Assembly: GCA_946531975.1 (NCBI GenBank)
Contig: CAMNAY010000112.1
Coordinates: forward strand, 1 to 6,035
DNA from: an uncultured Ruminococcus sp.
GTDB lineage: Bacteria; Bacillota; Clostridia; Oscillospirales; Ruminococcaceae
Reading direction: 5' to 3'
DNA: 6,035 nt
Shown here: one piece after another, positions 1 to 5,368 of the stretch
Layout: every line of letters starts with the position of its first letter
Numbering within the stretch: the first letter of the stretch is position 1
Translations under genes and position numbers: made by a program
The notes under the pieces: generated by a model
Told to the model about the DNA's origin: nothing
The model's input: the letters and a program-made list of their open reading frames with translations, nothing else
Databases searched by the model: none

Positions 1-2112
1 CTGACCGGCGGAGCAGGAGAACCTGTCAGCTTTTCAATTACCGGAGTCCTGCTGCCCGATAATGAGCGGCTTTATACCGCTGAGAATAACGTCATCGAGG
101 TGCTCGGCAGCGACGGCACACGCACGCCGTTCTGTACGATCTCCCCGGAATGGCTGGTGCGGGAGGCTGAGCGGCAGACCGAAGCAAACGGCGGTACCGG
201 CTGGAACGGTGTTGAGGCTTATCAGGATTCACTGACTGCGGAGAATATTCAGGCAGAAGGTATCCGCAGACTCAGCGGAAGCCGCTATCAGATTGATCTG
301 ATGTTCTGGAAAAACGGCGTTGAGTCTGAGAATCTCGGCTATGCGCATCTGCTGTATGACGCGGACACCGGAGACATGCACGGACTGCCGTTCTGCACCG
401 ACGCGATTGACGGCGGCTCGGACAAGGGCTTTTATCAGCTCGGATACCTGCATGAGGAGACATCGGATACATGGGATATGCATGCGGCATTGTATTCATA
501 TGAGGATACCTCGGAACTTCAGACGATCGAAATCCCGTATACCTCGGACAGCTCATGCATGATGATGTGGGATGAGAATACCATGACAGTCCGAAACGGC
601 TCAATCTATATGATCGGATCGGAGCTCGAACCTGATCCGGAGTTCCTCGAATACATCGGGCAATATATCATGCGGGTGCAGCCGGAGACCGGCGACGCAG
701 CAAAGATCTATCCGAATGCGGATGCATTTTCCGGACAGTTCACTGTGCTTTACAATCTCACAGACGATCCGGATGAGGCGTATTATATCGCAAATGAGAA
801 CGGCACGGTGCGATTCGTGCGCGGCGACCTTGATCTTGCCAAGACCTGCGAGACCGTCTACACGCTGGATTCTGCGCAGCTTTACGGCAGCGGCACCGGC
901 TGGCGTGAGTCGCTGGCGAAGTATGAGCCGCATATTCCGGTCATTCTGGACGACTGCATGCTCTATTATTTTCCGGGACAGACATTGAACGGCGAGCAGA
1001 TTGCGGTCGTGAACCTGAACAGCAAGGATGTGACCTACCTCATGGTTCCGGACGCAGAAGATCTTTCTGATTCTGACAGCTCAAGCAGTCTCGGCGACGA
1101 TTTCACTGAAGTGCAGCCGACGAAGCAGGCGTTCTTTGAAAATCCGCTGAAGGGCAGCGGCCCTCTCCGGAAAATCACCTACGGAGGGTTTGAGGATAAT
1201 GACTACTACTATTATGGTATTGATGAAACTACGATTCGCTGCTTCCCGAAGGACGGCGCCTCGGAGCCGGAAGATATCACAATGACGGATGTTTTCTACA
1301 ATGATCTGTATACAACTTTCTGGTGGGGCGATGCGGATGACATCGTCGGACGGCTGACGGATGACCAAAAGTATCTGATTGTTGCAAGGTGCAGCGGCGA
1401 AATTCTTGCGGAGATTGAGAACAGCGCAGGGTTCAGCGCGTTCACTGACCTGAGAATGACGGACGATGATACGGTTTGGCTGACAAGGTTGGCAGACAAT
1501 TATCATGATGACGAAGAATTGTGGCGCTATCAGATCAGCGAAGGAAAGCTGGAGCAGGTCAGATTGCCGATCGACCCGGAGACAGAGTTGATCAGCGGTT
1601 CCCTGAAGCAGGATCCTGAGACCGGTACGGTCTGGATGGGCGTCGCTAAGAAGGACGGCAATTCTGCGAAGGATGTCCTCGTACTGATGAAGGGCTGGCA
1701 GGAGCCGTTTCGGATGCATGTGACTGACAATCCGGCAGCCTATTCCATACCGGCAAACAACAAGCTGTATTTCATGGATTATCAGACGGATGAAGCGACA
1801 GGCGATGCAACTTCAACCGTGTGGATGGAATTTGACCCCGTAACAAAGACATCGTCCAAGGTGTCGGATGCTGATTTCATCGGCATGTACGGCAGCGAAA
1901 TGCTCGGATACAATCAGAACGGCTGGTACTATACGACAGACAGGAATCAGACGGTCACAATGTGGGATGTTCACACAGGCAGCAAGCGTGTTGTCTGGGA
2001 GAATCCGAAGGATGAAGCGCCGGATTCTGTCTGCTTTGAGAAAAAAGGTCTGGTCGTGACTTACGGCGCAGATACAAAAACAACAGCGTATTATCCCTTT
2101 ACGGATGAATGA
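1..2112 (+). CDS. Acidic beta-propeller-like protein of unknown function, 5'-truncated by the window
   Basis: The frame is open from base 1 to the TGA at 2110-2112, giving 703 visible residues; the true start lies upstream. I do not recognise a named family. The protein is acidic and rich in Tyr/Trp/Phe, and repeats a loose pattern of an Asn/Asp-Gly or Asp-Asp turn, an aromatic beta strand, then 'D..TG' and another strand. Examples are encoded at about 583-633 (NGSIYMIG), 772-834 (DEAYYIANENG), 949-981 (DDCMLYYF), 1198-1257 (NDYYYYGID), 1465-1491 (DDTVWLTRL), 1759-1791 (NNKLYFMDY) and 1915-2007 (NGWYYTTD then TVTMWDVHTGSKRVVW). This resembles the blades of a WD40/YVTN-type propeller, which is an inference. 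A Ser/Asp-rich stretch (visible residues 351-367) may link two halves. No transmembrane segment is visible; a signal peptide or lipobox, if any, would be in the missing N-terminus. A strong terminator follows directly, so this is the last gene of its transcript. Confidence 0.85.
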   Translation: MTGGAGEPVSFSITGVLLPDNERLYTAENNVIEVLGSDGTRTPFCTISPEWLVREAERQTEANGGTGWNGVEAYQDSLTAENIQAEGIRRLSGSRYQIDLMFWKNGVESENLGYAHLLYDADTGDMHGLPFCTDAIDGGSDKGFYQLGYLHEETSDTWDMHAALYSYEDTSELQTIEIPYTSDSSCMMMWDENTMTVRNGSIYMIGSELEPDPEFLEYIGQYIMRVQPETGDAAKIYPNADAFSGQFTVLYNLTDDPDEAYYIANENGTVRFVRGDLDLAKTCETVYTLDSAQLYGSGTGWRESLAKYEPHIPVILDDCMLYYFPGQTLNGEQIAVVNLNSKDVTYLMVPDAEDLSDSDSSSSLGDDFTEVQPTKQAFFENPLKGSGPLRKITYGGFEDNDYYYYGIDETTIRCFPKDGASEPEDITMTDVFYNDLYTTFWWGDADDIVGRLTDDQKYLIVARCSGEILAEIENSAGFSAFTDLRMTDDDTVWLTRLADNYHDDEELWRYQISEGKLEQVRLPIDPETELISGSLKQDPETGTVWMGVAKKDGNSAKDVLVLMKGWQEPFRMHVTDNPAAYSIPANNKLYFMDYQTDEATGDATSTVWMEFDPVTKTSSKVSDADFIGMYGSEMLGYNQNGWYYTTDRNQTVTMWDVHTGSKRVVWENPKDEAPDSVCFEKKGLVVTYGADTKTTAYYPFTDE

Positions 2113-2119
2113 CAGACTG

Positions 2120-2158
2120 AGCGGAGCGCCCCTGAGATCAAGGGGGCGCTCCGCTTTT
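2120..2158 (+). terminator. Intrinsic terminator of the propeller-like gene
   Basis: A perfect 12-bp GC-rich stem (GCGGAGCGCCCC at 2121-2132 with its complement at 2143-2154) encloses a loop of about 10 bases. A2120-T2155 extends the stem and TTTT follows at 2155-2158, with another TTTT at 2162-2165. It begins 8 bases after the stop codon of the upstream gene. It separates that transcript from the SseB-family gene. Confidence 0.93.
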
Positions 2159-2208
2159 GGCTTTTGGGAGATTTATAAGCGAAATTCATGTGAAATGTGA
2201 AAAATCTC

Positions 2209-2237
2209 TTGCATTTTTGCGGAAAATATGTTAGAAT
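2209..2237 (+). promoter_or_regulatory. Sigma-A-type promoter with extended -10 for the SseB-family gene
   Basis: The -35 box TTGCAT (2209-2214) and -10 box TAGAAT (2232-2237) are separated by exactly 17 bases, and a TGT at 2229-2231 makes an extended -10. The surroundings (2161-2245) are AT-rich, unlike the coding DNA. Transcription would start near 2244, giving a leader of about 45 bases. Within it CGCC (2247-2250) can pair with GGCG (2257-2260), or CCGTA (2249-2253) with TACGG (2264-2268); both are short and probably weak. The site lies just downstream of the terminator at 2120-2158, as expected for a new transcription unit. Confidence 0.82.
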
Positions 2238-2288
2238 AAAATTAAGCGCCGTATCAGGCGTATTACGGGAAAAACTGGAGGACTAGCA

Positions 2289-3230
2289 ATGGCAGAACCG
2301 AATCAGAAAATGGAACCGGTCACCAATCCCGTCCTTGTGGACGCTATGGCGACCTTTAAGCTCGATCTCACCAACAGAGAGCATGAAATTGCATTTCTGG
2401 AGGCAGCGATCGACGCAAAATACCTGCTTCCTGCAAAAATCGAGCAGATGCCCGATCAGGCAACTCAGGAGGGACAGATCCCGACCCGCGTCGCATTTCA
2501 GGTCATGACCAACCCGAAGGGCGACAAGTTCATGCCCGCATTTACAGACGAGATCGAGCTGCGCAAGACCCGCAAGCCGGACAGTGAGCCGCTGCAGATC
2601 GCAGTCGTCGATTTCCGCGCACTCTATAACTTCATCAAGCAGAATGAAGGCATCAACGGCATTGTCATCAATCCGTTCGGCAGTGCGCTTTGCCTTGTCC
2701 GTCAGCAGGTCATCGCAATCGGAGAAAACGACTTCAAGATTGTTGTGTCGCAGCCGCGTCCGCAGCCGCAGATCATTGACCTGACGACACCGCAGGCACA
2801 GGCAGCACAGCAGCCGTCCAATGCACTCGGCGCTCCCGAAGATGACAGCAAGGCGCGTGCGGATATGATCCGTCAGGCAATGGCTGACATGGAAGCTGCA
2901 AAGGACAGCGATGCGGCAGAGGACGCAGAGTCCGAGAACGATCCGCTGACCGATGAACTGCTCAATGCGCTGAAGGCAACGCTGAAGAAGCAGAAGTCCG
3001 TCAAGAAGGCGTACATCAAGGCAGATGTCGAAAACGATGAGCGCTATCTGCTGGTCGCGCTCGATGCCGATGAGGACGAGATCGGGAAGATCGGCGAGGC
3101 AGTGTCTTCCGAGTGTGCGGATTATTCCGACCTGCCGTTCGACTGCGTGCCGGCAACCAATATCCGTGCAAAGGAACTGGTCGCAGACGGCAAGCCGTTC
3201 TATGAGAAGAAGCGCTTCGGCATTTTCTGA
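2289..3230 (+). CDS. SseB-family protein (SseB N- and C-terminal domains)
   Basis: The ATG at 2289 is preceded by GGAGG (2277-2281) at 7-base spacing. The 313-residue product lacks a signal peptide or membrane segment, so it is probably cytoplasmic. Residues about 13-145 match what I know of the SseB N-terminal domain: 'KFMPAFTDEIEL' near 80-91, then 'LQIAVVDF' and 'GIVINPFGSALCL' near 124-136. A Gln/Pro/Ala-rich then acidic linker spans about 152-218. Residues about 219-313 resemble the SseB C-terminal domain, with 'KSVKKAYIKADVENDERYLLVALD' near the front and 'KPFYEKKRFGIF' at the end. The family is named after E. coli SseB, linked to serine sensitivity when overproduced; its biochemical role is not established. 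It has its own promoter. No T-tract terminator follows before the cellulase gene, so readthrough into that leader is possible. Recognition is from memory of the family. Confidence 0.88.
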   Translation: MAEPNQKMEPVTNPVLVDAMATFKLDLTNREHEIAFLEAAIDAKYLLPAKIEQMPDQATQEGQIPTRVAFQVMTNPKGDKFMPAFTDEIELRKTRKPDSEPLQIAVVDFRALYNFIKQNEGINGIVINPFGSALCLVRQQVIAIGENDFKIVVSQPRPQPQIIDLTTPQAQAAQQPSNALGAPEDDSKARADMIRQAMADMEAAKDSDAAEDAESENDPLTDELLNALKATLKKQKSVKKAYIKADVENDERYLLVALDADEDEIGKIGEAVSSECADYSDLPFDCVPATNIRAKELVADGKPFYEKKRFGIF

Positions 3231-3233
3231 TTA

Positions 3234-3365
3234 CGGGTAAAATCAGGAGTACAGCTTTTCCGCGCTTTCTGCATTCTTACGCATCCGGCAGGCAGAACGG
3301 GTATTGCCTGCCGGATTACACGGGTTGTAAACGGCACCGTGCAGTGCCGTTTCGGATAAAATCAG
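3234..3365 (+). repeat. Direct repeat pair CGGRTAAAATCAG in the cellulase upstream region
   Basis: CGGGTAAAATCAG at 3234-3246 recurs as CGGATAAAATCAG at 3353-3365, 12 of 13 bases identical and 119 bases apart start to start. The first copy lies just after the SseB-family stop codon, the second between two hairpins of the GH5 leader. Each contains TAAAAT, a 5/6 match to a -10 box, but I see no convincing -35 box at a suitable distance. It could be a regulator site pair, a relic of duplication, or chance. Confidence 0.45.
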
Positions 3366-3380
3366 CACCGGAAACGGTGC
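3283..3380 (+). promoter_or_regulatory. Structured leader with three tandem hairpins upstream of the GH5-dockerin gene
   Basis: Three perfect inverted repeats follow each other. H1 is a 12-bp stem ATCCGGCAGGCA (3283-3294) with 3305-3316 and a 10-base loop. H2 is a 9-bp stem AAACGGCAC (3329-3337) with GTGCCGTTT (3344-3352) and a 6-base loop. H3 is a 6-bp stem GCACCG (3365-3370) with CGGTGC (3375-3380) around a GAAA tetraloop. None has a T tract, so they are not standard terminators. The right arm of H2 (3344-3353) can instead pair with 3371-3380 over 10 bp, two of them G-U, excluding both H2 and H3. I match it to no known riboswitch class. No clear promoter was found in the gap, so whether it is transcribed as a leader is inferred. 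H2 could instead be a DNA operator for a dimeric repressor. Confidence 0.6.
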
Positions 3381-3390
3381 GCATCTTTCA

Positions 3391-3397
3391 GAGGGGG
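3391..3397 (+). promoter_or_regulatory. Ribosome binding site of the GH5-dockerin gene
   Basis: GAGGGGG lies 8 bases before the ATG at 3406 and fixes the start. The same heptamer at the same spacing precedes the second GH5 gene (5354-5360). It begins 11 bases after the last leader hairpin, so refolding of that hairpin could affect access, but no obvious anti-SD sequence is visible. Confidence 0.85.
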
Positions 3398-3405
3398 TAA
3401 TTGCC

Positions 3406-5238
3406 ATGAAAAAGAAGACGCTGCCGGCGATCATGCTGGCAGCAGTCCTAGCCGTGAACGGGGCGGCAGGACTGCAATCTGACAGCGGCTCCGCGGTTCG
3501 CACAGCGAGCGCGGCATCGGATACCAACGATGACTGGCTGCATGCCAAGGGAAGCCGTCTGTATGACAAGGACGGCAACGAAGTGTGGCTGACCGGTGCA
3601 AACTGGTTCGGCTTCAACTGCACCGAGAATGTGCTGCATTATCTCTGGAGCGGCGACATCAGCGACATGGTCAAGTCGATCGCCGATCACGGCATCAATG
3701 TTCTGCGCATTCCGGTCTCGACAGAGCTGCTCTATAACTGGATGATCGGTGATCCCGATCCCATTGAGAGCGTCAACCCGAACAATGACCCGTATTATCC
3801 GTTCAACATTGACCTGATCAATGAGGACGGCTCGGTCATGAACAGCCAGCAGGTCTTTGATGTGCTGCTGAAAAAGTGCAAGGAGAACGGCGTGAAGGTC
3901 TTTATCGACATTCACAGCCCTGAGTCCAACAACTCCGGTCATAATTACGGCATCTGGTACGGCAAGAGCTTTACTGCCAATAACGGCAAAACGGTCGAGG
4001 TCACGACCGATGTCTGGATCGAGACCCTTGCATGGACGGCAGATCATTACAAGAATGACGATACGCTGATCGGCTTTGACCTCAAGAATGAGCCGCACAG
4101 CAAGTACGGCGGCGCTCCGCTCTATGCAATCTGGGATGATTCCAATGCACCGAATAACTGGAAGCAGGCTGCACAGGACTGCGCAGATGCGATCCTGAAG
4201 AAGAATCCGTATGCACTCATCCTGATTGAGGGCAATGAGGGCTTCGAGGGTCACGGCGCATGGTGGGGCGGCAATCTCCGCGGTGTCGCGAAGTATCCGG
4301 TTACGCCGAGTGCCGGCACCAGCCAGATCGTCTATTCTCCGCATGACTACGGTCCGATCGTCAGCGATCAGACATGGTTCAACAAGAACTTCACCGAGCA
4401 GACACTGCTTGATGATTACTGGTATGATACATGGGCATATCTGAACGATAAGGATATGTATCCGCTTCTGATCGGTGAGTGGGGCGCACTGCTCCCTGCC
4501 GCTGTCGATGAGGAAAAGATCATTACGCAGGATGCCACCGCGATGACCAAGCAGGAGCAGAACGCCAAGTGGCTCGTGCTGCTGCGCAATTACATGATCA
4601 AGCACCATATCAATCACACCTTCTGGTGCCTGAATGATGATTCCGGCGATACCGGCGGACTCTGGAAGTCAATCCAGTACAACCCGTCTACCGGCACTGT
4701 GATCGAATGGGATACGCTGAAATACGGCATCTTTGAAAAGGCACTCTGGCAGACCCAGAAGACCGGCAAGTATATCGGTCTGGATCACCAGAAGGCACTG
4801 GGCGAGAACGGTATTTCGCTCAACGATTTCTATGCAAACTATGCTTCGAGCGAGGGCAGCAACCTCGACGGCGGCAAGACTGCAACCGGAATCGTTACCC
4901 CGATCATTACAGATACAACAACATCAACGACCAAAACAACGACCACTACAACTCTGACTACAACGACCTCCACCAGCTCGACGACTTCTACGACGTCGAG
5001 CAGTGCCAGGCCCGACACGAAAATTACCTACGGCGACGCAGATTGTAACGGTGATGTCAATGTGCTTGATGCTGTGCTGCTCGCTCGTGTTGCGAGTGAA
5101 ACTGACGGCGCGGAAATCACAAAAGAAGGAAAACTGAACGCGGATGTGAACGGTGACGGTCTTGTGGATTCCAAAGACCTTATCAAGCTGCTTAGTTATC
5201 TTGCAAAGAAGATTACGATTGAGGAGCTGAAGCCATAA
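3406..5238 (+). CDS. Secreted GH5 endoglucanase (subfamily 1-like) with C-terminal dockerin
   Basis: The 610-residue precursor should hydrolyse beta-1,4-glucan (cellulose) as a cellulosome component outside the cell. Residues 1 to about 36 form a signal peptide (MKKK, hydrophobic core, likely cleavage at ASA|AS). The catalytic domain is about 42-450. All eight residues typical of GH5 can be placed: R101, H170 (FIDIH), N228-E229 (LKNEPH, acid/base), H313 and Y315 (SPHDY), E358 (IGEWG, nucleophile) and W407. The 'WLTGANWFGFNC' opening and 'WWGGNLRG' resemble bacterial GH5_1 enzymes such as Acidothermus E1. A Ser/Thr linker (about 502-534) leads to a dockerin (about 541-602). No separate carbohydrate-binding module is seen. 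The start is set by GAGGGGG at 8-base spacing; an intrinsic terminator follows the stop by 4 bases. A paralogue follows at 5369. Cellulase is the most likely activity; related beta-glucanase activity cannot be excluded from sequence alone. Confidence 0.95.
   Translation: MKKKTLPAIMLAAVLAVNGAAGLQSDSGSAVRTASAASDTNDDWLHAKGSRLYDKDGNEVWLTGANWFGFNCTENVLHYLWSGDISDMVKSIADHGINVLRIPVSTELLYNWMIGDPDPIESVNPNNDPYYPFNIDLINEDGSVMNSQQVFDVLLKKCKENGVKVFIDIHSPESNNSGHNYGIWYGKSFTANNGKTVEVTTDVWIETLAWTADHYKNDDTLIGFDLKNEPHSKYGGAPLYAIWDDSNAPNNWKQAAQDCADAILKKNPYALILIEGNEGFEGHGAWWGGNLRGVAKYPVTPSAGTSQIVYSPHDYGPIVSDQTWFNKNFTEQTLLDDYWYDTWAYLNDKDMYPLLIGEWGALLPAAVDEEKIITQDATAMTKQEQNAKWLVLLRNYMIKHHINHTFWCLNDDSGDTGGLWKSIQYNPSTGTVIEWDTLKYGIFEKALWQTQKTGKYIGLDHQKALGENGISLNDFYANYASSEGSNLDGGKTATGIVTPIITDTTTSTTKTTTTTTLTTTTSTSSTTSTTSSSARPDTKITYGDADCNGDVNVLDAVLLARVASETDGAEITKEGKLNADVNGDGLVDSKDLIKLLSYLAKKITIEELKP
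4909..5007 (+). other. Ser/Thr-rich interdomain linker coding region
   Basis: Residues about 502-534 are almost only Thr and Ser, written mainly as ACA/ACG/ACC/ACT with TCA/TCG/TCC/AGC. It is a flexible, probably extended spacer between the GH5 domain and the dockerin, as is usual in cellulosomal enzymes. The nucleotide sequence is degenerate rather than a clean tandem repeat. Length change by slippage is plausible but not shown. Confidence 0.88.
5026..5205 (+). other. Dockerin domain coding region
   Basis: Residues about 541-600 carry two EF-hand-like calcium loops. Loop 1 has D544, D546, N548, D550, N552 and D555 at positions 1, 3, 5, 7, 9 and 12. Loop 2 has D580, N582, D584, D588 and D591 at positions 1, 3, 5, 9 and 12. 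Each is followed by an amphipathic helix (AVLLAR and LIKLLSYL). Such domains bind scaffoldin cohesins. Positions 10-11, which often set cohesin specificity, are V553-L554 and S589-K590, so the two halves differ and a single binding mode seems likelier than a symmetric one. The scaffoldin partner is not in the window. Confidence 0.93.
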
Positions 5239-5242
5239 CCGG

Positions 5243-5278
5243 AAAAGCCCTCCTCTCTGTACCGACTGGAGGGCTTTT
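5243..5278 (+). terminator. Intrinsic terminator of the GH5-dockerin gene
   Basis: A perfect 11-bp stem AAAAGCCCTCC (5243-5253) with GGAGGGCTTTT (5268-5278) encloses a 14-base loop, and the descending arm ends in TTTT before ATTTG. It starts 4 bases after the stop codon. The symmetric A and T tracts would allow some function on the other strand too, but no convergent gene is present. It makes the second GH5 gene likely to have its own promoter. Confidence 0.92.
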
Positions 5279-5306
5279 ATTTGAGTGGATGCAAGGCAAA
5301 AATGAG

Positions 5307-5352
5307 GGTTTGCCTGCACATAAACCGTGCCATGTACCGCACGGAAATCTGA
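5307..5352 (+). promoter_or_regulatory. Short structured leader upstream of the second GH5 gene
   Basis: A perfect 6-bp hairpin CCGTGC (5325-5330) with GCACGG (5339-5344) has an 8-base loop. An overlapping alternative pairs GGTTT (5307-5311) with AAACC (5322-5326); the two exclude each other. TTGCCTGC (5310-5317), ACCGTGC (5324-5330) and AGAGGGGG (5353-5360) occur in the same order in the leader of the first GH5 gene (3304-3311, 3336-3342, 3390-3397). I found no good -35/-10 pair between the terminator and the start, although one is expected here. Confidence 0.45.
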
Positions 5353-5353
5353 A

Positions 5354-5360
5354 GAGGGGG
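5354..5360 (+). promoter_or_regulatory. Ribosome binding site of the second GH5 gene
   Basis: GAGGGGG lies 8 bases before the ATG at 5369, identical in sequence and spacing to the site before the first GH5 gene. It sets the start, which is also supported by the signal peptide beginning right there. Confidence 0.85.
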
Positions 5361-5368
5361 AATCTCCA

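Noticed and set aside
100..102. GTG at 100 as the start of the first gene
   Set aside because: The frame is open from base 1 and codes for plausible protein before 100; no suitably spaced ribosome site precedes the GTG, so the gene is simply cut by the window edge.
3283..3316. First leader hairpin as the terminator of the SseB-family gene
   Set aside because: The stem is strong, but the bases after it (TACACGGG) lack a T tract, so intrinsic termination is not supported.
3357..3362. TAAAAT as the -10 box of a GH5 promoter
   Set aside because: No -35-like box lies 16-18 bases upstream and there is no extended -10 TG; the spacing region is the hairpin H2.
3448..4617. Long open frame on the minus strand (389 codons) within the GH5 gene
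   Set aside because: It is antisense to a clear GH5 catalytic domain, arises from GC-rich third codon positions, and its translation shows no domain, signal or supported start.
4909..5007. Repetitive stretch as a CRISPR or microsatellite array
   Set aside because: It is a degenerate Thr/Ser codon run inside an intact reading frame, explained by the interdomain linker.
5332..5352. Six-codon leader peptide ORF (ATG to TGA) ending just before the second GH5 ribosome site
   Set aside because: No ribosome site precedes this ATG, it lies in a hairpin loop, and no run of regulatory codons is seen, so attenuation is not supported.
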